Source: Fomitopsis serialis
Taxonomy: Eukaryota; Basidiomycota; Agaricomycetes; Polyporales; Fomitopsidaceae
DNA length: 64,000 bases
NCBI RefSeq assembly: GCF_022376445.1
Contig: NW_025954961.1
Span: forward strand, 186,001-250,000
Reading direction: 5' to 3'
The stretch's first letter is position 1; every line of letters starts with the position of its first letter. Both the position numbers and the translations under genes were made by a program. Positions 22,476 through 31,762 of this stretch are shown piece by piece. The notes below the pieces were generated by a model. That model searched no databases. It was not told the DNA's origin and saw only the letters and a program-made list of their open reading frames with translations.

Positions 22476-24573
22476 TGGTGATTGCTATATGGACGCGAAT
22501 CAGTATGATGAAAGACAGGGCACTGTATCATAAGTACTAGCATAGTACGTACCGGTAGTACAACGAGACAGCAGTGTACGAATGTGCTGTGCGGGGTGAC
22601 GTCGCATCGTGGGGGGCATGAATAGGTCTGCGGGCGAATGTACTTAGTCTTCTTCGCGCGGACAGAGGGAGAAGCACGAACTAACGCACTGTCTGCTGAG
22701 CCCGTCGTGATCCTGTGGTCAGACATCATTCACAGGTCGGCTTGCAGAGTGCCCCGGGCTGGACTTGATCTGGGATTGTCGGCGCGGTGACAATCGCGTC
22801 ACCATTTGCACTATCAGCGCGAAGGAGCACGTTCAAGTGCAAGTGAATCAACACTCACTTGAAGACGAACTGCTGCCCTTCCATCAAACGGCTAGCGTAC
22901 TTCATACGTGACAGGTCAATCCGACAAGCATGCGACGCGGACATGCTGTTGGCAGGGTTAGGGCAGTAATTGTAGCGGAGCCATGGGAAGGCATATGGAT
23001 GGGCAGGATGGCGGCGGCGAGAGGCATGTCTCTGCCGACTGAGATATAGTAATGGTAGTCGCACACCGTGCTCCAAGGCGCACAAGTAGTTGCAAACAGG
23101 ACTAGATAGGGAGTCGAGCTCCCGCACTTGCCCATGAAAGGCGAGTGCTGCTGGCAACAGCGACCTGACTGGTTCACAAGAGGGAGAGCAGCATTCGGCC
23201 CCGAGGGGCCAGAATGAAGTCCCGCGCTGCTTGTTTTCGAGCCAGCCCGAACGCGCTGGTGGCTGCTCGTGCGGGGCGGGGCAAGTTGAGGATGCGGACA
23301 CGTACGCGCGGTCGCAAGCGCCCGCACGGTGGCGCGCGACTGCAGCGATGTTACTCACCTCCTGCCGAAAGCACGATTTGCGGACGATTTTTCAGTACAC
23401 GGAATGCGTGTTTTCGATGAAATGAACATATCTACCAATTTTTTGTCTCTTAATCTTCCACGCTGAGAGCTGGACGTGTGCTAAGGCTACGAACTCATGC
23501 GTCACACTCCGTGACAAACGGTGACTGAATCACCATTGTGTAACACGACTAAGCTTAAGTGGTGAATATGGCACAATAATACGAGCATGTTCAGATATGA
23601 GGAAGGCAGCATTGTCTAATCTCCATAACTCATATTGGCCCTCGACAGAGAAGCGGAATATTGTAGAGACGCTTCCTTAGAGTGCCGCCGCTCCGGCGCT
23701 TGTTTTCGCTGGCTAATGCAAGAAGGCAGACACTGCGTTGTACCCTAACCTTCTGTGAGGCTACTGAAAATTGGCAGAAAGTACCTTCAGTACTATATAA
23801 TTCTCCTGAGCGACTTCATTATCCTTAGAAAATGATGCCCCTTCCACAGTTCAGGCCTGGGCATGCAGGTCGCAGTAGTAGCCGCATCTAGTGGGCGCTT
23901 GCGAGGGTTACCTTACAAGGTAACTGCCACCACCGCTGCCCAGCGTTAGCGCGAAGTGAATTATTCTCGTTCGTTGAATAATGCTATGCATGGTCATACA
24001 TCGTGTACTCATTTGCCTGTAGTTTTTCTCCACCACAAAACCCTCCATAATTATGAAACAGTCTGACTCTCTGAATATATTTCGTGTCGATGCGCCGCTG
24101 CTCGATGTGTTGCTGCTAACGCACATGTGACATTGACAACAGGCACAAACAACTGTTCAAGCGCCCGGCAACAATTACAGACGAGAGAGCCTTGCTCTAG
24201 CGAGCAAGGGATGTAGTCTGACAGGACTTAAATAGCTCGGAGGGTCCGGACGTCCTGGGGACCAACGATGCCAAGACAGTTCAGTTTCCGAGTCAAGCTG
24301 CTATTGGTACATCGAATCAAACACAAGACTAGGCGGCCCGCTGGTCGTACAAGGAAGGTTGCGTATCCTGGGGGAGATCAAGTATCTTGGATATGATGAC
24401 AGCACGCGATAAGAGCGGGTAAGGAGTACACATTGTACAGAGTGATGAGGGTCCGGGAGTATGTGAGAAGTCTCGCGGGAAACGGTATAGTATGGAGCGC
24501 ATGCGCAAAGAACACGCACTGGCAACTACGCGGTATCGTCGTTCTAAACGGCATACAAGACCTGGGGCGCGAA
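22476..24573. other. Region of uncertain content, partly AT-rich
   Basis: The left third may contain upstream exons of the minus-strand gene ending at 22079. From about 23400 to 24300 the base composition becomes AT-richer than the rest of the window and no gene-like ORF is seen. No transposon ends were recognised there. Confidence 0.3.
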
Positions 24574-25107
24574 TCACTTCTTGCCCGACCAGCGGAACCT
24601 GTCGAGGATATCGCGCATCCACTCCGTCCCAGCCAGATGGCGCTCCACCGCCGCCGTCTCCGTCCTCTCGACGACGGTCTTCAGCTCCTGTATGCCTCCG
24701 AGGAGCTTGCCATCCAGCGTGCGCTGCTCGGCCTCTCGCCGCTCGCCCGCCCGGCGCACCTCCTCCATGCTGTGCTTCGCCTCCGATATCAGCCCGCCCA
24801 GCTGCTTGTACTCGCCCCGCCTGACGATGTCCTGCTCGAGCAGCTTCTGCATGTCTCTCTGCAGCGCATCGTTCGCGATCGTCGCGTGCTCTAGGCGTCG
24901 CTCTAGGGAGATGAACTGTCTGCGTAGTATGGCATACGGGAGCAGCGCAACCGCGCCGAGGAGAGCTGAGCCAACTAGAGTGAGGCGAATGAACGCAGAG
25001 TCTGAGGGTTGCGTGCGCGTCTCCCTGTCATCAGGGTTTAACGATAGACCCTCTGCTGAACGCGCAGTGATGTGGGGGGTGACTGACTCGCTGTGTCCGC
25101 TAGTCAT
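24574..25107 (-). CDS. Membrane-anchored coiled-coil protein (copy B)
   Basis: A single exon of about 177 residues from ATG 25107 to stop 24574. An N-terminal Ser/Thr/Asp-rich tail of about 40 residues precedes one transmembrane segment (LTLVGSALLGAVALLPYAIL). A long Glu/Arg/Leu-rich coiled coil follows, ending DILDRFRWSGKK. The TM-RR-coiled-coil layout and the match of VPYLLVRRRLGALQTEL to LPYAILRRQFISLERRL show it is a paralog of the frameshifted gene at 20721-21561. No catalytic motif is seen, so a scaffold or tether role is only a guess. Its start codon lies 165 bp from the target duplication of the transposable element. Confidence 0.65.
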   Translation of the reverse strand: MTSGHSESVTPHITARSAEGLSLNPDDRETRTQPSDSAFIRLTLVGSALLGAVALLPYAILRRQFISLERRLEHATIANDALQRDMQKLLEQDIVRRGEYKQLGGLISEAKHSMEEVRRAGERREAEQRTLDGKLLGGIQELKTVVERTETAAVERHLAGTEWMRDILDRFRWSGKK

Positions 25108-25271
25108 GGTCAAGGCAGCCTAGGTGTGGTTCCCAGGTGCTGAGTGAGCGGAGGGCTTAAAGATTGCGTAGGCGCCCAGCTGCCACTGCGGGCCGAACAG
25201 TCACAGCTGCATGATCGGAAAATCCCTGCCCTTGGGAAGCGAACAACTACAGTCCACATCCCGCGAATCGA

Positions 25272-25280
25272 GCTTACACC
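25272..25280 (+). repeat. Left target-site duplication
   Basis: GCTTACACC lies directly before the left terminal inverted repeat. The identical 9 bp directly follow the right terminus at 31694-31702. Because TIR and duplication share bases, 7 bp (CTTACAC) is the shortest consistent reading. Confidence 0.8.
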
Positions 25281-25322
25281 CAGGCTCCTCCCCATCCGCC
25301 TTCGGGGGTAGAGGGGATGAAT
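25281..25322 (+). repeat. Left terminal inverted repeat
   Basis: It matches the reverse complement of 31650-31693 over its full length, with one G inserted or deleted in the G run and one C/T difference near the inner end. Confidence 0.85.
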
Positions 25323-25420
25323 CTGAGTACGCCAATACGATGCTCTTTCTCGATCCTTAAGTCCTGTATCCAAAAAAGTACTAGTTGATACAAGTCACAT
25401 GCACCACGCGAGCCAATTCA

Positions 25421-25494
25421 AACTCCCCAATCTTATTCCCCTCTACCCCCCTCTGGCGGCTGGCACAAAACATATACAAACACCCGGAGCCCGG
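25421..25494 (+). repeat. Left subterminal inverted repeat
   Basis: Its reverse complement matches 31484-31556 almost perfectly, including GTTTGTATATGTTTTGTGCC and CCGCCAGAGGGGGGTA. It also carries, in opposite orientation, a variant of the CCGCC-N3-GGGGG-TAGAGGGGA motif present in the terminal repeat. Confidence 0.85.
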
Positions 25495-25679
25495 TGATGG
25501 CGTCCTCCATATGGTAGCCCCATCAGCCGTCGGACAATTTCTCGGTGGACAATTAATGAGCATTTTCCGTTTTTCGTGAGCGAGCACGTGCGACGGTGCG
25601 ACGCGTCGCGACGCGCCGCAGGCCTACTGTACGACGAGAAAACTACCAGTCCACCCCCTCGACTCCCTGCCCCTCTATC

Positions 25680-28488
25680 ATGGCACCCAGTCAGTCAAGG
25701 ATACTCTCACTTGAACAGATTCGCGAGACGACCCTTGCCAAGCTCGGTCGTTTTCCCTGTCGGTGGCAAGCGCACGCGACACAAGTCATCCTCGAACGCA
25801 AGAACGACCTCATCACTATTGCACCTACAGGTTCAGGGAAAACACTGACCTTTTGGATGCCACTTCTCTTCCGTGCCGACGGTATTCAAATTGTCGTGAC
25901 GCCGCTCAATATTCTCGGCACTCAGAATGAGCAAGAATTGGCAAAATTCGGGGTGCGCGCGATTGCTGTCAGGGCAGAGACAGCGACACCGAAGGTTTTT
26001 CGTGTGAGTCATGGTTCGTATAGCCATATTCATAGGTTACTCACTGATTTGCTTAGGAGATCCGCGAGGGCAAGTACCGTGCAATCGTCGTCAGCCCGGA
26101 GGAGTTGATGAAGGTAGGCGGGGGATTCGAGGACCTGTGGAACGACGAAGGGTTCACCTCGCGAATCATGAGCATTGTCTTCGATGAGGCACACTGCATA
26201 AGTACCTGGAAGTCATTTCGACAAGACTACAAGAACATCGACCGACTCCGTTACCTTTTGCCGCATGTCCCGTTCGTCCTCGCCACAGCAACTCTGCCAG
26301 GCGAGATGCAGCGTGAGATCATGAAGACGCTGCAGATTCGCGCCGACCGCTGTACCGTGATACGGCGCTCGAACGATCGCCCAAACGTGCACATCGAAGT
26401 GCGTCGCATCAAGCATTCGCTCTCGGTTACGAGGACTTGGATTTCCTCGTCTTGCCGAGGACAGAGCGTGCAGCCGGGGACTTAATCCCAAAGTTCCTGG
26501 TCTTCTTCGATAACATCGACGATTGCGTCAGGGCTGGGGAGCATCTGCGAAGTCGGCTTCATCCAGAAGAGAGAGAAAAATACATTGGTTTCACGCACAG
26601 ATGTCCGAGCAGTTCCGCGAGGATGATCTCGCGGCCTTCAATGCATCAAATCTATATGGCCTGTGTAGCACAGATTCCTTCGGAATGGTCAGTGAATTCA
26701 GCCCGAGGCTAGTAGAGTGTAACTAATGAAAAACTTACATTCGCAGGGCGTGAACGTCGCGGACGTTCGCATCGTCGTGCAGTGGCGGATGCCGCGTGAT
26801 TTGAACACGTTGTGGCAGCGCTTTGGACGCGCCGCGCGTGACCTGACACTCAACGCAGTTGCAATCCTCCTTGTCGATGGTCGGTATTTGATGAAGAGAA
26901 GGAAAAGAAACAGCGCGCCGCCGAGAAAGCTGCCGAGAAAGCCGCCAAGAAAAGAAAAGCGGTCAATGATCCAGCTCAAAAGCCTACCAAGAGGGCACGT
27001 ACCAATGACACACCGGCACATCAGCTGCGACAGCTACCTCGTCCATCACGAACATCGAGCAACAGCGGGAAGCTGCTAGTGAGACGGAGAGCGCAGATGC
27101 GACACGGCCTCCAGCTGGTGGTGTGTCAGAGGACCAAGGTCGGGGATCATCCCAGGAACCGCCACAACGTGGCGCCGGTGTGGGGTCGCAGGTCGATCTT
27201 GCGAGTTTGCGTGCAGACATCGAAGCAGCGCGTTTGTCGAGTCGACAAGGAGGAGCACGGAAAGGGAAGAAAACAGACCAGGAACGAGTGAGCTCTCGGC
27301 GGAGCTCGATGCGCTAGTCAACGCAGCAACAAGGCCGCACCGCTGCTATCGAGCGCCGATCATGGCGTACTACCGGAATGACCAAATCGGTAAGTGTGTT
27401 TACTCGCTTTGGTTCTGTGGGTCCGTCCGTCTGATAGGTACTTGCCTATTAGAGCCGGATGACCCTCCTTGCCTCGCCGAGGGCTGCTCTCGATGTGCCA
27501 CACGGGCACCCATGCTCTGCTGTATCCTGTGCTCCCCCGATGCTCCCTGCTTCGCAGCAGTCGCGCCTCACGAATGCGATGCGGCGCCGCCTCAGCCGCG
27601 CGCGTCGCGCATCAAGAAGGACACACCATCTCGCCAGCCGGACGCGACCTCAGGACGGCCCTCGACACCTTCCGCCGAGAGCGGACAATCAACAAATATG
27701 GCCGGGCCTTACTCGACAACCTCGGCGCGAGCGTTGTTCTTCCGGACGACGCTATCGACCGATTGGTTGAGTGCGCGCAGGCTGGCAAAATCAAATCTCT
27801 AGACGACGTACAGCGCGAGGTAGGGAAGAAGTGGGGCAAGGCACGCGAGTATGGAGAGGAAGTGGCAGCCATAATACGGCGGTGCGTCATTCGATTCAGT
27901 CGGTCACCGTGCAGTTACTAAACGTTCTGTAGCATCTTCCCTCTAGACAATCCTTTCGTGGTCGCTCCGCTCACTCCTCGGCCGCAACCCGTCAACGCAG
28001 CGCATGTAGGCTCCTCGACCGCACCAAACCACAGCAGTGCTCTGGCTACTCCGACGCCGGCAAGACGAACTGTTCGGCAGTACAAGTGCAGCGCATGCGG
28101 CGCAGCTGGCCATAACAGTAGGCTTCATGAGTGTTGACCTCACCTCGGGATGACTGACGCGCATTGTGCAGAGAACAACCGATCGTGTCCTAAATATGCG
28201 AGCAAGGCTCAGCAAGAGAATGCCCCGCCGACGGCTGCGACGGCAGGCAATGCTGATGAGGGCCCGGCCTCAGACACAGACGAGCAAGAAGTGCAACCAC
28301 GACGATCTCCACTTCCAGCGCCTTCGACTGTGTTGGACACTCTGTTCACGACTCCATCTTATCGACGTAATGCTCGGGTGGCAACACTCGAGCAGATCCG
28401 TGCAGAGCAACATAACCTTCAGTCGCCTCAGCAACAGGACACAGTGTCCACTCCAGGGAGGCGGGGCTGGTCACGGAACCTGGCGTGA
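25680..28488 (+). pseudogene. RecQ-like DNA helicase with zinc-binding region and CCHC knuckle, multiply frameshifted
   Basis: From ATG 25680 (MAPSQSRILSLEQIRE) the first part reads cleanly: Walker A APTGSGKT, TPLNILGTQNEQE, then after one intron SPEELM, DEAH box VFDEAHCIS and LATATLPG. The second RecA-like domain has FLVFFDNIDDC, FHAQMSEQFRE, and motif VI QRFGRAARD. A Cys-rich RecQ-type zinc region follows (CLAEGCSRC and neighbouring Cys), then YGRALLDNLGASVVLPDD and a CCHC knuckle (CSACGAAGHNKNNRSC) spanning an intron. Reading requires frame changes near 26420, 26575, 26888, 27020, 27295 and twice near 27540-27625. Several look like loss of one base in a homopolymer. RecQ helicases unwind DNA 3' to 5'; here a role in transposition is inferred from context. 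Confidence 0.8.
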
Positions 28489-28664
28489 ATGGTACGTCTA
28501 TGTCGTCGATGTTCCTTCACCTATAGCATGCTCATGTGTACCTAGGTTCATCCGCGGAGGCGTTGATGATGCCGGTGCCGCCGTCTCGCTTTTACGGGAG
28601 TCCTGCGAGACTCAGATAAGTATTCCATCTCGTCAACATGCTCAGCTGGTAAGATTACATTATA

Positions 28665-31325
28665 TCATAACACTGTGTCGAGACTAAGATCTCCTGCATC
28701 GATAGCCATATCTACGCCGTCCTCGGGCGGTCCAGCACTGTCGGCCTCATCACCGTCACTGCTCGTGCTCCCAAGCATGAGCCCAATTCCCTTACTCAGC
28801 ATATCTCGAATACAATGCGCTGACTTCCGTCCCTCACGTCGCTCGTGCGGCCTCGTTTCATCCATGTTTTGAGTAGAGCATTAAATGTTATTTTGAGGTT
28901 CTTCTTTCCATGAGCTGACGAGAGGCCGGAGAGATAAAAGTTGTGCTCTGCATTGCGAGCACAACTTCTGTACACCAGGACATTGGGAGACTCTGTGATA
29001 ACCCGGTCCTTTGTGTAATTGGAGCCGTCTCCACCGTAAGTGTCCTTGATAGATGTGTGTCAGCCTCGCCCATACCACGAACAGTTGGTTGATACCTTAG
29101 TGAACAAATTCATCAGCTCAACGACCCAATCGACCCCCGGAAAGCGTGCGGTTTGCCCGTTGGGTTAACAAGAATGTTGTAACGAATTGCATGGCTTCCA
29201 CAGTACAATGAGTCTCACCATAACTCTCATCAGATCAGCAGGAAGTGCTCACCGCAGTCGCTCGGGGTAGACAAAATGTACATCTGTCCAGAACCTCTCC
29301 ATGTAGCTTGCATATTTATGCTTCCCCGTCGCCTTGAACAGAGCAATCCATGCAGGCATTATTGCCTCAATGCCTCCGATATCTCCCGCATTGGCATGAT
29401 AGGAGAACTCCTCGTAAAGCGAAAATACTGATGCATGAGCATGATGTTTTCGTGTTGCTGATCGCGTACATCGGCACTGCGGTTGCGCATAGCATAGAGG
29501 TTCTGCACCCCGGCAACATACTTGGGGACCATACGGTGGGCCATGGTAACAAGCTGCTCGAATGTTGGTGTCTGGCGAGCAAAGTCATCCAGACTGTCCA
29601 CTGCTTGATCGCGATATTGCGAGCGGGCCTCCGTACGCCAGCAATCCAGCCGCAGTACGATTCCGGTGTGCAATATTACCTCGTGCATCTGGCGAAACTT
29701 CGGCTTTGAACCTATCTGGCCTGTTTCTCGCGGGCGTAGCATCCCCACAAAATGCATGAGACTGTTCTCATCGCGACGCGACTCGGGTGGTTGTATGAAC
29801 ATGCGCCAGATGTCATCTGCACAGGCCATCTTCGAGTGAAATATACCTGGGACGAAGATGGCAAACTGATGGCGGCGAAGGGCTGTCTGCTCGATGCTGC
29901 GGCGCTTTGGATAGCCTGCACCCGCTCGGCCGTTCCGAGATCACCATGGACAAGCACTACATGCTCCGATATGTCTACAATGTCTTCATCTGCCTCCGTG
30001 CCTCGGGGTCTCCGATCCCTGCCTGTTTGAGCAAGTCCGCGATCGCCTGGATGTTGCCATCGACCTTCGACTGATTATATCCATGCACCGAACGGGTGGT
30101 AGGTGAGCTTTACAACAGGGATCAGTTCGACAGCTTCTGGGTTGGTAACAACGGAATGAATTGTCGGAAATATTCTGGGCCATGTCGGAAGAGTGCGTCG
30201 AGAAAAAGCCATGCTGTGAAGCGGGCGCTACGGGACAAACCCGATGGATGTGGAGGATCGGGATGGAGTGTCAGGAGGTTTTCGTACGAATATCGTGGCG
30301 GGGTTGGGCTGTAGAGGACACTGGGATTGAGCCACGAGGTCTCCCATAGCCTACGTGAGCAGCGTAGGTCGTCAGGCTGGACACCATGTTCGAGCTTGAT
30401 GATGAGCCCTGATGTAAGGTGACGAGTCGATCCCCGATTCTCGATCGTAGGTGTCATGGTCCTGAGTGTTAGCTCACAGTTGTCGTATGCGAGCATCGCG
30501 CGGAGGGACTGCCCGAGCTGGCGAACATTTCTCGCACTCTCTCGGGACAGTGAGTGAACGGCATTATTGATAGAAGACGGTGAGATTGAGATGCCCATAT
30601 GTGCAAGTGCCTTGATGACCTTGTCAGGTGTATTGCAGGAATGGAAGAAGATCGCGTTGACGGCAGCGAACGCGTTGCATTGCTGATTGAGCGAGTGCAT
30701 GATTACAGACAGTATAACTACTGTCTTCTGCGAAGGCAAAGCTAATTAGGACAAGAGTAATAACATACAACTTGCAATCTGGCTCACTAGATGACATAAG
30801 GCTCGCTGCAATTTCAACCGAGCATCCTTCGCAGGAGCTGAGGATCGGCGCCTTCTCGAACATCGCCTCCGCCGAGTTCAAGTTCCCGCCACAACTCCAG
30901 CTCATCCGGACTGAGAGTTTGATTCTCGGATCTCCCTCCCTAGGCCAGTCCAGAGCTCTCGGCCTGACAGAGGAACGCGATGAGTTCCCATAGTTCGGGA
31001 GCCAGGACCGCATTCGCGCAGCCATGTCCTCGATGCGGAAATCAAGGACTTGCTCGGCTTTCATGTGCACGGCACCGAGATGCCATCCGTTGTCCTTGTC
31101 CGTCAGCTCGCGCGCGACGCGATGGTAATGTGCTTTCATTTCTTGATGCGCCCAACGCCGTGTCACGGCAGACGTCCGAGTATTCCGCGCAGACGCCGCG
31201 AGAATAAGGCCAAGATTGGCATTGAGACCTTCGAAGAAGGTGAACCCGGCGAAGGTCTGTCATCGAGTGATTCCAGAACGAGCTCAGACAGTGACACACG
31301 AGCTTCAAGAGAGCTTTTCGAATGA
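28665..31325 (-). pseudogene. DUF6589-family protein, candidate transposase, frameshifted
   Basis: Minus-strand segments follow each other in order with introns and frame changes. They include GLNANLGLILAASARNTRTS, a domain with HMGISISPSSINNAVHSLS and LAYDNCELTLRTM, then HLTSGLIIKLEHGVQPDDLRC and WLFLDALFRHGPEYFRQFIP. After a broken linker come VVLVHGDLGTAERVQAIQ, KMACADDIWRMFIQPPESR and MHEVILHTGIVLRLDCWR. The end has ARNAEHNFYLSG and an acidic tail with stop at 28665. This architecture is that of basidiomycete DUF6589 proteins, an expanded family without known function. The Asp in AYDN and in VHGDL are candidate metal ligands of an RNase-H-like fold, which is inference. The 5' end is approximate. 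Confidence 0.75.
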
Positions 31326-31483
31326 ACTGGATTTGTGCAAGAGATATCATCGCCCGGACGTACAAACGCGCTCGTCCGTTATATATATGCAGTGCGCGCG
31401 TTCGCGCAAATGAACATCGCTCGAGGCGCAGGTAATTACATAATCTCGGTCATTGATCGACTCGCCAAATTGGGGGTATGCAG

Positions 31484-31556
31484 CCGGGCTCCGTTGTTTG
31501 TATATGTTTTGTGCCAGCCGCCAGAGGGGGGTAAAGGGGAATAAGATTACGGAGAT
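31484..31556 (+). repeat. Right subterminal inverted repeat
   Basis: This is the partner of 25421-25494. Differences are a few substitutions and a two-base gap. It lies about 160 bp outside the DUF6589 gene, the mirror image of the helicase side, so the repeats may also act as promoters. Confidence 0.85.
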
Positions 31557-31649
31557 TCAGGATCGGGCGGGGATGGAAAGTTTTGATGGGATGTGGCTGA
31601 GGTGTGGCGGGTGAGGACAGGGACACAAAGCACAGTTCGCGGTCTCGAA

Positions 31650-31693
31650 AATTCGTCCCCTCTACCCCCCGAAGGCGGATGGGGAGGAGCCTG
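31650..31693 (-). repeat. Right terminal inverted repeat
   Basis: Reverse complement of the left terminus, ending GGAGCCTG at 31693 directly before the 9-bp duplication. Confidence 0.85.
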
Positions 31694-31702
31694 GCTTACA
31701 CC
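31694..31702 (+). repeat. Right target-site duplication
   Basis: GCTTACACC, identical to 25272-25280. It ends 60 bp before the tRNase Z start codon. Confidence 0.8.
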
Positions 31703-31762
31703 CAATTCTACGTACTCTTGAGCCATCGTAGGGATTCACTAGTTCGATCCCATAGTCTCGAT

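Larger units (their letters stand above)
25281..31693. mobile_element. 6.4-kb DNA transposon-like element with TIRs, RecQ-like helicase and DUF6589 genes
   Basis: The element is bounded by terminal inverted repeats of about 43 bp beginning CAGGCTCCTCCCCATCCGCC, and is flanked by a perfect 9-bp direct repeat. A second inverted pair of about 73 bp lies inside each end. Two genes face inward: a RecQ-like helicase from the left and a DUF6589 protein from the right. They converge near 28.5-28.7 kb and together fill most of the interior. Both are frameshifted. I cannot assign it to a named superfamily: 9-bp duplications are usual for Mutator-like elements, but no MULE transposase is recognised. Removing the element restores a compact promoter between copy B and tRNase Z. 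Confidence 0.8.

Noticed and set aside
24574..25107. Copy B as cargo of the transposon
   Set aside because: It lies outside the left terminus and target duplication, and its paralog sits 3 kb further away, so it belongs to the host flank.
25281..31693. Helitron, hAT, KDZ or CACTA identity for the element
   Set aside because: It has long TIRs and a 9-bp target duplication, unlike Helitrons (no TIR or TSD) and CACTA (2-3 bp TSD). hAT and KDZ give 8 bp and their transposase motifs are not seen.
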